From Polaribacter marinus (lineage in GTDB: Bacteria; Bacteroidota; Bacteroidia; Flavobacteriales; Flavobacteriaceae), in NCBI RefSeq assembly GCF_022662535.1, contig NZ_JAKQYM010000002.1, forward strand, positions 352,032 to 416,031: DNA of 64,000 nt. Reading direction: 5' to 3'. Shown one piece after another: positions 16,812 to 26,032 of the stretch; position 1 is the stretch's first letter; each line of letters begins with the position of its first letter. The position numbers and the translations under genes were made by a program. The notes beneath the pieces are model-generated. The model had not been told where the DNA came from and ran no database searches. It was given only the letters and a program-made list of their open reading frames with translations.

Positions 16812-17511
16812 GTAACGGATTTTCCCAGTCAAAATTTTCAAACAAAGACTTCCAATCTACTGGAAATGTAGCTTTTAATAATACATCCTCTGAAGTAAAA
16901 GGGTGTTTAAATTCTAGTTTTCCTGCATGTAAAAACATGTTTTTCCAACCAAAGTTTTCGTCAAACATCATATCATGGTTCTTATCACCATATTTTGCAT
17001 CTCCAATTAAAGGATGGCTAATTTTGTTCATATGGATTCTTAATTGATGCATTCTTCCTGTTTTTGGTACTAATTCTACTAAACTATAGCGTGATGAATC
17101 ATAGGGTTTTACGGGTATGTTTAACGTGATTTGTTCTAAGGTTTTTAAATGTGTTAATGCTTCTTTATGTACATTTGCATCACGTCCTTTTACGGGAGAA
17201 TCTATGATTTTTGTAGTAGGAGAGTAACCTCTAACAATTCCGTAATATATTTTCTGAATTTCATTGGTTGTGAATAAATCTTGAAATTTAGAAACATAAT
17301 GGGTTTCTTTTGCTAACAAAATAATACCTGAAGTTTTTCTGTCTAATCTATGAATAGGGTAGACTTTTAAACCAGTTTCTTGAAAAATTAATTGTAACAA
17401 AGATGTTTCATCTGCAACATTTCTAGAATGATGTGCATGATGTACTAACATATTATTAGGTTTGTTTACACAAATAATATATGCATCTTCAAAAATGATT
17501 TCTAAATTCAT
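16807..17511 (-). CDS. RluA/TruC-type pseudouridine synthase
   Basis: A 234-residue enzyme that isomerises uridine in tRNA or rRNA. The RluA active-site motif HRLDRKTSGIILLAK (about residues 53-67, Asp catalytic) and the later TGRMHQLRIHMNKISHPLIG block are clear. There is no S4 domain, and the short length fits TruC (tRNA U65) or RluA-like members better than RluC/D. It is separated from the MFS gene upstream by about 30 nt and may be co-transcribed with it. Confidence 0.9.
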   Translation of the reverse strand: MNLEIIFEDAYIICVNKPNNMLVHHAHHSRNVADETSLLQLIFQETGLKVYPIHRLDRKTSGIILLAKETHYVSKFQDLFTTNEIQKIYYGIVRGYSPTTKIIDSPVKGRDANVHKEALTHLKTLEQITLNIPVKPYDSSRYSLVELVPKTGRMHQLRIHMNKISHPLIGDAKYGDKNHDMMFDENFGWKNMFLHAGKLEFKHPFTSEDVLLKATFPVDWKSLFENFDWENPLQ

Positions 17512-17541
17512 TATTATAAATTATAGTCAAAAATAGGGTTC

Positions 17542-18753
17542 TTATTGATTTTTTGCTTTGTTTTTATTGGAGAAATTTAAATACTGAATTAATAGTATTG
17601 AAATTGACCCACAAATAAAGAAACCAATAAATAAAGGTAAAGCAGTATTGTTTAAAAAGCCTCCAATATATGTGGCAATAGGAACTGCCATAATAGTAGA
17701 TACAAACCCATTTATTGCAGCTCCAATACCTGCTATGTGACCTATTGAATTCATAGCTAAAGCTCTTGTGTTACCAAACAAAAAACCTAATGCAAAAAAT
17801 TGTATCCAAAAAAAGGCAACTAAAACATAGATACTAGGGTTGCTTTTGCCTGTATACATAAAAATATAAATTACAGGTATTATTGTAAAAACAATGGTAA
17901 AAATATTTACTAATTTAGACATTCCCCATTTTACTACTAAGGTTCCGTTTAGAAAAGTAGCTATACCAATACCAATTGCAAGACCTGCAAAAATAAATGG
18001 AAACTCTTCTTTTAAATTGTATTGTTCTTCAAAAATTAGTTGACTTGCACTTAGGTATACCATAAAAGATCCAGTAATAAAGCCAGAAAATAAAGTAAAA
18101 ATTACCGCATCTTTATGTTTTATAAATTCTTTAGTACCATCTATAAAAAGAGAGAATTTAAATTTTTTCTTGTTTTCTGGTTTTAGTGTTTCGGGTTGTC
18201 TTTTCCATAACCAAACCATTACAAAACATCCAAATAGCAATTGGCTATAAAAGATAGATTTCCAACCGTATAAGTCTAACATAATTTTACCTATTGCAGG
18301 CGCAACAACGGGAACAAGAATAAAAATAACGACAATAAAAGACATTACTTTTGCCATGTAGTTTCCACTAAACCGGTCTCTAACCATTGCTATACTTATA
18401 GTTCTTGGAGCAGAAAGACCAACACCTTGTAAGATTCTACCAAAAATCATCATCTCTAAATTATTTGCAAAAATACACACCAAACTGGCCATTGCAAAAA
18501 TGATAAAACCGACATAAATAACTGGTTTCCTTCCAAAACTATCGGATAGTGGACCCGAAATTAATTGTCCGAATCCCAACCCTAAAAAAATCATGGTAAT
18601 TAATAACTGGTTATTTTGCTGATCGGTAACATTGATAGATAGACTAATGTCTGTAATCGCAGGTAATAAAGCGTCTATAGATAATGCCACTAAAGACATT
18701 AAAGAAGCCATAATTATTATAAATTCTAACTCGGTTTTTTGTTTAATTTCCAT
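17542..18753 (-). CDS. MFS multidrug transporter, Bcr/CflA family
   Basis: About 403 residues with twelve predicted membrane helices. MFS motif A is visible as GPLSDSFGRKPVIYVG near residue 70, and SIAMVRDRF near residue 125 is typical of the Bcr/CflA drug:proton antiporters. I set the start at 18753 (MEIKQKTELEF). The in-frame codons upstream add a poorly conserved 13-residue stretch. Located ahead of the RluA gene on the same strand. Substrate unknown. Confidence 0.88.
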   Translation of the reverse strand: MEIKQKTELEFIIIMASLMSLVALSIDALLPAITDISLSINVTDQQNNQLLITMIFLGLGFGQLISGPLSDSFGRKPVIYVGFIIFAMASLVCIFANNLEMMIFGRILQGVGLSAPRTISIAMVRDRFSGNYMAKVMSFIVVIFILVPVVAPAIGKIMLDLYGWKSIFYSQLLFGCFVMVWLWKRQPETLKPENKKKFKFSLFIDGTKEFIKHKDAVIFTLFSGFITGSFMVYLSASQLIFEEQYNLKEEFPFIFAGLAIGIGIATFLNGTLVVKWGMSKLVNIFTIVFTIIPVIYIFMYTGKSNPSIYVLVAFFWIQFFALGFLFGNTRALAMNSIGHIAGIGAAINGFVSTIMAVPIATYIGGFLNNTALPLFIGFFICGSISILLIQYLNFSNKNKAKNQ

Positions 18754-18813
18754 GGAAACAAAAGTAGTTTTAATTCGTGTAATAAGTAGCAAAAGATCTT
18801 TAAAATAAAGGCC

Positions 18814-18850
18814 AAAAAAAAGAGCTGCAAATACTGCAGCTCTCTTTTAT
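18814..18850 (-). terminator. Terminator of the small membrane-protein gene
   Basis: The stem agagctgca / tgcagctct has a 4-nt loop. Read on the minus strand it is followed by a T-run, 16 nt past the stop of the gene at 18866. Confidence 0.75.
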
Positions 18851-18865
18851 TTTATAAGGGAAATC

Positions 18866-19201
18866 TTATTCATTTCCTATTTGGTTAATATCTAAACCAG
18901 TATTTTCAAACTCAAGATTTAATCCGTCTGTTTTCTTTAGAATAAAGTTTACAATGATGGCACCAATCCATCCAACAATAAAGCCTATAATAAAGTATAA
19001 AATAGGTGCTAAGATAATCATAATGATACCGCCACCAAATATAGCTCCTAGAGCACCTGCATCAGAACCTAATCCTATTAAGCTAGTAAATAAGAAAGCA
19101 ATAGATAACATGATAAAAGACAATAGTGCCATAGTTGCCCCTGTAATAATACCATATTTTACAGCATCAACCTTTTTTAGTTTTAATTTTAAATTACTCA
19201 T
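18866..19201 (-). CDS. Small membrane protein, two to three helices, unknown function
   Basis: A 111-residue protein opening with a basic segment (MSNLKLKLKKVDAVKYG) and then two long hydrophobic regions (about residues 18-45 and 50-88, Gly/Ile-rich). The acidic tail ends NTGLDINQIGNE. The organisation resembles DUF3566-type membrane proteins, but I cannot name the family with confidence. It is a monocistronic gene with its own terminator, next to the DUF58 operon and on the same strand. Confidence 0.7.
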   Translation of the reverse strand: MSNLKLKLKKVDAVKYGIITGATMALLSFIMLSIAFLFTSLIGLGSDAGALGAIFGGGIIMIILAPILYFIIGFIVGWIGAIIVNFILKKTDGLNLEFENTGLDINQIGNE

Positions 19202-19250
19202 AATATATTAATTAGTTAGTTAGTATGAACAGCTAAAGTAAGGAAATCAT

Positions 19251-20585
19251 TTAAAAAAGCCCTCTAGATTTTAATTCTAAATATTTGTTTATGGTATCTC
19301 CTGTTAAATCTTCTGGTTTTGTAAGTACAGATTGTATTCCGTATTTTTTTAATTCATTAACTATACGCTTTTTTTCGTACATGAATTTTTCTGCTATGAT
19401 GCTATCATAAACTTCTTGAATGTTCTTTGCTTTGGAAGTAATTAGGGAATCTAATTCTGTATTTTTAAAGAATACAACTAAGACCAAATGGTTTTTTGCT
19501 AAGGCTCTTAAATAAGGTAGTTGCCTGTTTAAACCATCCATGGTTTCGAAATTGGTGTATACAATTAATAAACTTCTGTGGGTAATTTTTCTTTTAATAA
19601 CGGTGTATAGCGTACTAAAATCTGATTCTGAGAAATCTGTTTTGATGGTATGTAGTGCTTCTGATATTAAACTCATTTGAGAGTTTCTTTTTTCTGCGAC
19701 TACCCAGTCTTCTAAATTTTTAGAGAAAGACAACATTCCAGCTTTGTCTTGTTTTCTAAGAATTACGTTGCTAATTGCTAATGTGGCATTTATGGCATAA
19801 TCTAATAAGCTTAAACCATTAAAGTGCATTTGCATTGCTCTTCCTTTATCTATAATAGAATATACGGGTTGCGACTTTTCTTCTACATATTGATTTACCA
19901 TTAATTGGTTGCTTTTTGCAGTTGCTTTCCAATTTAAAGTTCTGATGTCATCGCCAGCAACATATTCTTTAATCTGTTCGAATTCTAAGGAATGACCAAT
20001 TCTTCGTACTTTTTTTGTTCCGTAAGAAACCGATTGATTTTGGAATGCTTTAAAATCAAACTCTCTTAACTTTAAAAAAGACGGGTAGCATTTTAGTTCT
20101 TTTTCTTGTCCTAAGATATATTTTTTGGTAGCTAATTGTAGGGGAGAACTTGTATAAACATTGATACAACCAAATAAGTAAATACCTCTTTCTTTGGGTT
20201 TTAAATTGTAATGGATTGTTTTTTCTTCTTTTTTTATTAACTTTTGATTGAAGAAAAAGTCTCTTTTTTGGAATTGATAAGGTAATTCTTCTATTAATGA
20301 TAGATTTGCCACAAAAGGGTATTCGCTTTTTATTTTTAAAGAAATCTTATTATTATCGCCATTAGACAAACGTTCTGGTAAAAACCTTTGGATAGTTATG
20401 GCATTTTTTGTTTTGTAAAGAATAAAAACATCTATAAGTGTTAATATTACGAGTATAAAAAGCAACACTTTAGAGATTTCGAAAAATATGGGTATAAAGA
20501 AGCCCATTACAAAGAGTATTGCAATTGCTCCTAGTATATAGAAGAACCTATTGTTTAAAAATAAAGTGTTATAAAAGTGTTTCAA
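19251..20585 (-). CDS. DUF58 domain-containing protein
   Basis: A 444-residue protein with two N-terminal membrane helices (about 12-60) and a C-terminal half with the DUF58 signature: RRIGHSLEFEQIKEYVAGDD then IRTLNWKATAKSNQLMVNQY (about residues 185-225), followed by a von Willebrand A-like fold. DUF58 proteins accompany MoxR AAA+ ATPases. They are thought to be clients or adaptors in envelope maturation or stress functions. It is the last gene of the MoxR operon here, 70 nt after the ATPase gene. Confidence 0.9.
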   Translation of the reverse strand: MKHFYNTLFLNNRFFYILGAIAILFVMGFFIPIFFEISKVLLFILVILTLIDVFILYKTKNAITIQRFLPERLSNGDNNKISLKIKSEYPFVANLSLIEELPYQFQKRDFFFNQKLIKKEEKTIHYNLKPKERGIYLFGCINVYTSSPLQLATKKYILGQEKELKCYPSFLKLREFDFKAFQNQSVSYGTKKVRRIGHSLEFEQIKEYVAGDDIRTLNWKATAKSNQLMVNQYVEEKSQPVYSIIDKGRAMQMHFNGLSLLDYAINATLAISNVILRKQDKAGMLSFSKNLEDWVVAEKRNSQMSLISEALHTIKTDFSESDFSTLYTVIKRKITHRSLLIVYTNFETMDGLNRQLPYLRALAKNHLVLVVFFKNTELDSLITSKAKNIQEVYDSIIAEKFMYEKKRIVNELKKYGIQSVLTKPEDLTGDTINKYLELKSRGLF

Positions 20586-20655
20586 TGTTTTTTGTGCTAT
20601 TTGCTTGTTGGCTTTTGGCGGTTAGTAGAAAACTAAAGGCTAGAAGCCTCTTTTT

Positions 20656-21699
20656 TTATCTAGGGATTTCTACAGCCTCTATAATTTGTTCTATGATTTG
20701 TTTGCTTGTTAAACCTTCCATTTCTCTTTCTGGAGTTACTATAACTCTATGTTGTAGCACCGGAATTGTAGCTCTTTTAATATCTTCTGGAGTTACAAAG
20801 TCTCTACCATTGATTGCGGCAAAAGCTTTAGAAGCTCCTAAAATAGCAATACTTGCTCTTGGAGATGCCCCTAAATATAAGAATGAATTAGAACGTGTGT
20901 TTACTACAATGTTGGCAATGTATTTTAATAGGTTTTCTTCTATGTTTATTTGATTGACAAGAGCTCTATATTCGACTATTTTTTCACCAGAAATGATTGT
21001 TTTTATTTGCTCCATTTTAGTAGTGTTTTCTAATGCTTGCTCTTTCATAATTATTTCTAATTCTTCATCGGCATTAGGGTAGGCTACGTTAATTTTGAAT
21101 AAAAAACGGTCTAATTGAGCTTCTGGCAATCTGTATGTACCTTCTTGTTCTATAGGGTTTTGTGTTGCTAGTACTACAAAAGGTTCGTTCATTTTGTAGG
21201 TTTTACCATCTATGGTTACTTGTTTTTCTTCCATTACCTCGAAGAGTGCTGCTTGTGTTTTGGCTGGCGCTCTGTTGATTTCATCAATTAAAATCATGTT
21301 AGAGAAAATTGGTCCTTTTTTAAACTCGAACTCTGAGTTTTTTACATTGAAGATAGAAGTACCTAGAATGTCTGAAGGCATTAAATCTGGCGTAAATTGG
21401 ATTCTACTAAAATCTACATCTATGGTTCTGGACAATAATTTAGCTGTAATGGTTTTGGCTACTCCAGGAACCCCTTCTATAAGTACATGCCCGTTGGCTA
21501 AAAGTGAAACAATTAGCAAATCCATCATATCTTTTTGCCCTACAATTACTTTTTGCAGTTCTTTTTTGATTTTAAAAACGCTTTCTTGTAATTGAGATAA
21601 ATCGATTCTACTGGTAAATTCTATCTGCTCTTGAGCATCTGTAACTACCTTGTTTTCTGTATTTTCGGTAGTTTTTGGGTTGTTGTTAGGTGTTTCCAT
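20656..21699 (-). CDS. MoxR family AAA+ ATPase
   Basis: A 347-residue AAA_3 ATPase. Walker A is GVPGVAKTITAK (about residues 75-86), Walker B is MILIDEINRAPAKTQAAL (about 137-154), and the sensor region contains VLATQNPIEQEGTYRLPEAQ, diagnostic of MoxR. The C-terminal lid carries LGASPRASIAIL. MoxR proteins act as chaperone-like remodelers with DUF58/VWA partners, which are next door. Position 2 of the operon's 3' half, 5 nt after the DUF4350 gene. Confidence 0.95.
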   Translation of the reverse strand: METPNNNPKTTENTENKVVTDAQEQIEFTSRIDLSQLQESVFKIKKELQKVIVGQKDMMDLLIVSLLANGHVLIEGVPGVAKTITAKLLSRTIDVDFSRIQFTPDLMPSDILGTSIFNVKNSEFEFKKGPIFSNMILIDEINRAPAKTQAALFEVMEEKQVTIDGKTYKMNEPFVVLATQNPIEQEGTYRLPEAQLDRFLFKINVAYPNADEELEIIMKEQALENTTKMEQIKTIISGEKIVEYRALVNQINIEENLLKYIANIVVNTRSNSFLYLGASPRASIAILGASKAFAAINGRDFVTPEDIKRATIPVLQHRVIVTPEREMEGLTSKQIIEQIIEAVEIPR

Positions 21700-21704
21700 A
21701 TATT

Positions 21705-22916
21705 TTATTTTCTAAAGAAATTATCTATCATTTTATGTAAAACTAGTAGATTTTCTTCTGAGCATTCTACTTTTTTATTTAATGCAATAATAGAATTGAT
21801 TAAGTATTTTATGTTTTGTAGTTTGTTTCCTGATTTTGCGGCTAACTTTTCTATAAAACTTGCGTTTAAGTTAGAGGTATCTAACAGATATTTTGTTCTT
21901 ACTTTTTCTAGGAAAAAGGCAATCTTTTTATCGACAAGGTTTTTATGATCGTTTTCTTTTAAATACAAACTAGATATGGTTTGTGTAAATGCCACTGTTG
22001 TATTTTGTAGAGGATGTATTATGGGGATGACTCTTTGTTTTCTTCTGGCGTTAAAGAGCATAAATAGGAGTAGCCCCACAAAAGAGACTATTAGAAACCA
22101 GGTAAGTGTTTTGTGTTTTAAAAAGAACTTAAATACTGATGTATTGTCTTTTTCTCTTTTGTTTGAGTACTTGCTATATTTAGACATTGGATCCCAAAGG
22201 ACGGTAATATTGTTTAGGTAAGAAAACACATTTTCTGTATAGGTTTCTTTGTCTTTTAATAAATAATAATTGGTAAAAACTATTGGATTGGTGTGTATAT
22301 AAATGGCTCCTTTACCGTGGTATATTTTTATAAAATTAGGTAATTTTTCTCCGTCTATTTCTGTGGTACCTAAAACGATTGTTTTATTGGTATTGTATTT
22401 TACAATGTAATTTCTTTGAATGTTTCTATCGAAAGCATAGGTGTTGTTTTTAAAGGCCTCATTTTCTAAGTAAAAGTTTCCTTTACGTTTTTTTAAGTCT
22501 GCTATTTTGTAAACTTGTTTGTCTAGATTGTTTGTAGTAAAGTCTAGCTGTTCTTTTAAGTAATTACTAAAAGTATTTAAAGAAATAAACGCATTGTTAC
22601 CATCAGAAACAAAAGATAATAGGTTGTCTACCCCAGAATCTGTAATTTTATAAGCATTGTCTTTTATACAAATGTAGTTGCCAAAATCTTTAGAAGTGGT
22701 ACTGTAATTGTTGTATAAATAATCGTAAATATTTTCTTTTAAATACACCACATCATTGGTATTTAAAAAGTCTTTTGCTTCGTTGTAAAGTATGTAAGTA
22801 CCAAAAGGGTTTTTATCTTTTTCTCTAAAAGACTCGTTCCAGTTAGTTTTATTACAACTAGTTAACTGCACTATGAGTAATAGAATTCCTATTTTTATGT
22901 AGTTTGTATTTTTCAA
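21705..22916 (-). CDS. DUF4350 domain-containing lipoprotein
   Basis: A 403-residue protein with a lipoprotein signal (lipobox LTSC near residue 21), a periplasmic DUF4350 domain (about 35-250, GTYILYNEAKDFL start), a membrane helix around 270-290 (LTWFLIVSFVGLLLFMLFNA) and a basic cytoplasmic tail (RRKQRVIPIIHPLQNTTVAF). DUF4350 occurs in MoxR-DUF58-DUF4129 operons across bacteria. Its start overlaps the upstream DUF4129 gene by 4 nt, indicating coupling. Biochemical role unknown. Confidence 0.85.
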   Translation of the reverse strand: MKNTNYIKIGILLLIVQLTSCNKTNWNESFREKDKNPFGTYILYNEAKDFLNTNDVVYLKENIYDYLYNNYSTTSKDFGNYICIKDNAYKITDSGVDNLLSFVSDGNNAFISLNTFSNYLKEQLDFTTNNLDKQVYKIADLKKRKGNFYLENEAFKNNTYAFDRNIQRNYIVKYNTNKTIVLGTTEIDGEKLPNFIKIYHGKGAIYIHTNPIVFTNYYLLKDKETYTENVFSYLNNITVLWDPMSKYSKYSNKREKDNTSVFKFFLKHKTLTWFLIVSFVGLLLFMLFNARRKQRVIPIIHPLQNTTVAFTQTISSLYLKENDHKNLVDKKIAFFLEKVRTKYLLDTSNLNASFIEKLAAKSGNKLQNIKYLINSIIALNKKVECSEENLLVLHKMIDNFFRK

Positions 22917-23650
22917 CTAATTGATTTAAAAAAAGATTTGTATTTGTTTTCTACTACTTTAAATTTGTTTTCTTCTATAGGAAACTCTCCGTACCAAACG
23001 TAAGCGTATACATAAGAAAGGTAAGAAAACTGACTTCTAATGTCTTTGTTTTGTATTTCGAAAAGGTATTCTGAGTTGGTTTTGTCTTTGTGATAGTCTA
23101 TGAGTTTGTTTTGAGATAGCTTTTTTAATATAGAAAGGTAATAATATCTTACGGCTAATCTAAAGTTTTCTTGCTGTATTGCTTTTTTAAGTAAGGTATC
23201 TAGATCTATTTCGTGAATGTCTTCTTCTTGGAAAATTAACTTTTCTGCTACTTTTTTCTTATTTCGTTTAAAGTTCCAGAAGCTTGGGTCTGTGCCTACA
23301 AATGTTTTTAGAATGATTAGTATTAAAACAGCTGCTAATAGAAAAGGAAATATGTTTTTAAAGAAAAAGAGTATTGCAGCCACAATAGCCTTGGAAATAG
23401 GAGAGGGCTTGTTGTTTTCTTCTTCTTTGGGTTGTGCCTTTTCTTCTTCTTCTGTATAATGAAAGTCTTTGCTGTTGTATTTTTCTTTTAAATTATCTTT
23501 AAACTCTTTTTTAGAAGAAAAGTTAGTGGTTTTGTTGTAGACAATAGTATCTGTATTTGCCTTTGTTTCTATGACAGTTTTTGAATTCTGTTGCGAGTAA
23601 GTTGTGAGTACTACGGCTACTAAAAAGAGAGAAAATAAGTGCTTTTTCAT
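22913..23650 (-). CDS. DUF4129 domain-containing membrane protein
   Basis: A 245-residue protein with a signal peptide (ends TTYSQ), a charged Lys/Glu linker, a membrane helix around residues 90-115 (FFKNIFPFLLAAVLILIIL) and a C-terminal DUF4129 domain (about 145-240) with the FRLAVRYYYLSILKKL motif. DUF4129 is linked to transglutaminase/MoxR systems. It overlaps the SpoIIM gene by 1 nt and the DUF4350 gene by 4 nt. Confidence 0.85.
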   Translation of the reverse strand: MKKHLFSLFLVAVVLTTYSQQNSKTVIETKANTDTIVYNKTTNFSSKKEFKDNLKEKYNSKDFHYTEEEEKAQPKEEENNKPSPISKAIVAAILFFFKNIFPFLLAAVLILIILKTFVGTDPSFWNFKRNKKKVAEKLIFQEEDIHEIDLDTLLKKAIQQENFRLAVRYYYLSILKKLSQNKLIDYHKDKTNSEYLFEIQNKDIRSQFSYLSYVYAYVWYGEFPIEENKFKVVENKYKSFFKSIS

Positions 23651-24615
23651 TAACGTAGTGCGTGTTTTTTAGCCACTTTAAAAGGTAAAACCAAATAATA
23701 ATAGCTAATTGTAATGAAACTAAAAAGTATAATTGCAAAGCAAAATATTGTAGGCATTGTATTAGAATATCTGGTAATGTATCCTTCTAAGAAAGCCGCA
23801 AATATGGTAAAAGGAATGGTGCTTATAAATATATAAAAGGCTTCTTTGACTCCGATTTTAAAAGACTGAAAACGTTTTAAGGTTCCAGGAAATAATATGC
23901 TTGCGCCCACAATATAACCCGCAGCAGCTTCTATAATCATTCCGAAGATTTCATAAGTACCGTGTATCCAAATTCCTTTTAAACTATCGAACAAACTGTT
24001 GTGTTGATAGAAGAATGCTTGAAAAACAGCTACCATGATGGCGTTGTAAACAATGTAAAAACCGGTACCAATACCAACAAACAAACCAGAAAGGAACATG
24101 TTTAAACCTACTCTTTGGTTGTTGTCGTAAATGCCAATAAAAGTACCCCAGTTGCTACCGCTTTTGTAAATAGCCATGGCGTCTCCGTTGCTAATGTTTT
24201 CTAAAGTTGTGTCTACATAATGATTTCCTAGGATTTGTCTGGCAAAATTTTCGTCATTAAAAGTAGAAAGTAATCCTATAAAAAAGCAAATGAAAAAGAA
24301 AATGAAAGACAAATAAATGTATTTTCTGTATTTGTAGGAGAGGAGTGGTACTTTGTCGAAAAGAAAGTATAGAAACACATTTGTATCTCTACGTTTAGAG
24401 TCGTATACCTTATCGAAACTAGACTTAGCCAGTTTGTTTAAGTATATGGTAACTTTACTTTTTGGGTAATAGGTTTGTGCATATACCAAATCGTTCATGA
24501 TTTTTATATGCAGGTTGGCTATGGCATCTGGACTTTTTTTCTCTTTATTTGAAATTAGTTGTTCAAATTCGAGCCATTTTTCTTTATTTTGCTTTATAAA
24601 AGCGACCTCTCTCAT
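23650..24615 (-). CDS. SpoIIM family (stage II sporulation protein M-like) membrane protein
   Basis: 321 residues from the chosen start at 24615 (MREVAFIKQNKEKW), which is the conserved N-terminus of the family. The ORF continues upstream only into sequence that would overlap the divergent RDD gene. A cytoplasmic helical domain (about 1-95) is followed by five to six membrane helices. The conserved NHYVDTTLENI and SNWGTFIGIYDNNQRVGLNM stretches and the GIWIHGTYEIFGMIIEAAAG motif are visible. In Bacteroidota this family stands at the head of MoxR operons and opposite an RDD gene. Despite the name it has no sporulation role here. Confidence 0.9.
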   Translation of the reverse strand: MREVAFIKQNKEKWLEFEQLISNKEKKSPDAIANLHIKIMNDLVYAQTYYPKSKVTIYLNKLAKSSFDKVYDSKRRDTNVFLYFLFDKVPLLSYKYRKYIYLSFIFFFICFFIGLLSTFNDENFARQILGNHYVDTTLENISNGDAMAIYKSGSNWGTFIGIYDNNQRVGLNMFLSGLFVGIGTGFYIVYNAIMVAVFQAFFYQHNSLFDSLKGIWIHGTYEIFGMIIEAAAGYIVGASILFPGTLKRFQSFKIGVKEAFYIFISTIPFTIFAAFLEGYITRYSNTMPTIFCFAIILFSFITISYYYLVLPFKVAKKHALR

Positions 24616-24637
24616 TAAGAGCGAATTTAACCATTGC

Positions 24638-25450
24638 ATGAAAACACTCCAAATAAAAACTGCACAAAATGTAAACATCAATTTTACCTTGGCTAATGTT
24701 GGTCAAAGGCTAGTTGCATTCTTAGTAGATAACTTGTTAAAGTTTGCTTATATCTATTTTATAATAGCCGTATTTGACTTTAATTTGTTTAATGATTCTT
24801 TAAAAGGAGACCAATGGTCTATAAAAGCAATAGATGTTTTGGTTTTTTTGCCTATTACTTTTTATTCATTGTATTCTGAAATACTAATGAATGGACAGAC
24901 TATAGGTAAAAAGCTTTTGAAGATTAGGGTTATTAATGTTGATGGATTTAAACCTTCTACAACGGATTATATTATCCGTTGGTTTTTGCGTATTGTTGAT
25001 TTTAATTTGTTTTCTCTGATCTATATTTATATGGCATCTTTAGGTTTGTCTAGCCTTTATATGTTGCTGATGCTCATTTTTATATTTGGTAAGTTGGTAG
25101 GATTTGTATTGATTCTTTTTACCGATAAAAACCAGCGTTTTGGAGATATTATAGCAGATACTGTTGTCATAAATACCAAAGATGAAGCCCAATTTTCTGA
25201 AACTATTTTAGAAGATATTAAAGAAGATTATATACCTACGTATCCTAATGTGGTAAAGTTGACGGATAATGATGCAAGAATTATAAAAGAAACGTTTAAA
25301 GTTGCCAGTAAACATAATGACTATAAGACCTTGATAAAACTACGTTCTAAAATACAAGAAGTAACGGGTATAAAGTCTAAACACACTACAGACAAAGAGT
25401 TTATAGACGCGATTTTAAAGGATTATAATTTTTATACACAAAATATGTAA
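24638..25450 (+). CDS. RDD family membrane protein
   Basis: 270 residues from ATG 24638 (MKTLQIKTAQNVNINF). The in-frame extension to 24497 is antisense to the SpoIIM gene and not convincing. An RDD domain with three to four helices spans about residues 15-175. Its hallmark Arg (VGQRLVAFLVDN) and the NGQTIGKKLLKIRVIN and RFGDIIADTVVI motifs are present. The tail is soluble and acidic. It shares a 22-bp divergent start region with the SpoIIM gene, so the two transcription units must overlap promoters. Suggested transport or scaffolding role is unproven. Confidence 0.9.
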   Translation: MKTLQIKTAQNVNINFTLANVGQRLVAFLVDNLLKFAYIYFIIAVFDFNLFNDSLKGDQWSIKAIDVLVFLPITFYSLYSEILMNGQTIGKKLLKIRVINVDGFKPSTTDYIIRWFLRIVDFNLFSLIYIYMASLGLSSLYMLLMLIFIFGKLVGFVLILFTDKNQRFGDIIADTVVINTKDEAQFSETILEDIKEDYIPTYPNVVKLTDNDARIIKETFKVASKHNDYKTLIKLRSKIQEVTGIKSKHTTDKEFIDAILKDYNFYTQNM

Positions 25451-25578
25451 TTTTTGATAGAACCTAACAAAAATCATGTTTTTTAAGAAGATAAGGCTTT
25501 AATTTTATATCTGGATCTAGAGGTCTAAAATTGGTAAGTATTTTACCTACAAGAGTTTTAACTTAAACACCCCAAAAC

Positions 25579-25962
25579 ATGCACACCAAAGTACTACGCT
25601 TAAGTGATTTAAAATTTAATTTAGAAACTTGGAGAAGGGAATTGCGTTTTCATTTATCTGAAATGGATACGTTTGAAGAAAAACTAGAAGAGATTGCCGC
25701 AAGAGGTTATAGTAAGAGTACTTCTGTACCCTTAGAGCAGTTTCAGAACAGGATTATGATAGAGAAGGATGTTATTTCTAAATTGAAACACCGCTGTAAA
25801 CACAAGATTGCTTTATTGAGTTCTCCTGATTCTTATGAATTATTAGAACCAAAATTTCATGATGACCATCAACCTTTAATGGATGATATGCGTACTTATA
25901 TTAAAATGCATTATGAATTGATAGAAGAAATGATGACGTATTTTTTGAATTGGTTGGAATAG
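25579..25962 (+). CDS. Hypothetical helical protein
   Basis: A 127-residue, mostly alpha-helical, charged protein with no signal peptide or membrane helix. Predicted helices cover FNLETWRRELRFHLSEMDTF, KLEEIAARGY and the C-terminal MHYELIEEMMTYFLNWLE. Heptad-like spacing around residues 55-75 suggests a coiled coil. I do not recognise the family. A hairpin terminator follows at 25984, which supports it as a real gene. It is the last ordinary gene before the CRISPR island. Confidence 0.7.
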   Translation: MHTKVLRLSDLKFNLETWRRELRFHLSEMDTFEEKLEEIAARGYSKSTSVPLEQFQNRIMIEKDVISKLKHRCKHKIALLSSPDSYELLEPKFHDDHQPLMDDMRTYIKMHYELIEEMMTYFLNWLE

Positions 25963-25983
25963 CTTTTTTGACCATAGTATTGT

Positions 25984-26032
25984 AATAGGCTTTATCATTG
26001 TTTGAATACAATTATAGAGCCTATTGTTTTAT
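25984..26032 (+). terminator. Rho-independent terminator
   Basis: The imperfect 12-bp stem aataggctttat / atagagcctatt has an 18-nt loop and T-rich sequence after it, 21 nt past the hypothetical gene. Confidence 0.65.

Noticed and set aside
24497..24637. Longer N-terminus for the RDD protein
   Set aside because: The extension is antisense to the SpoIIM gene, and its sequence is not RDD-like. The ATG at 24638 gives the conserved start.
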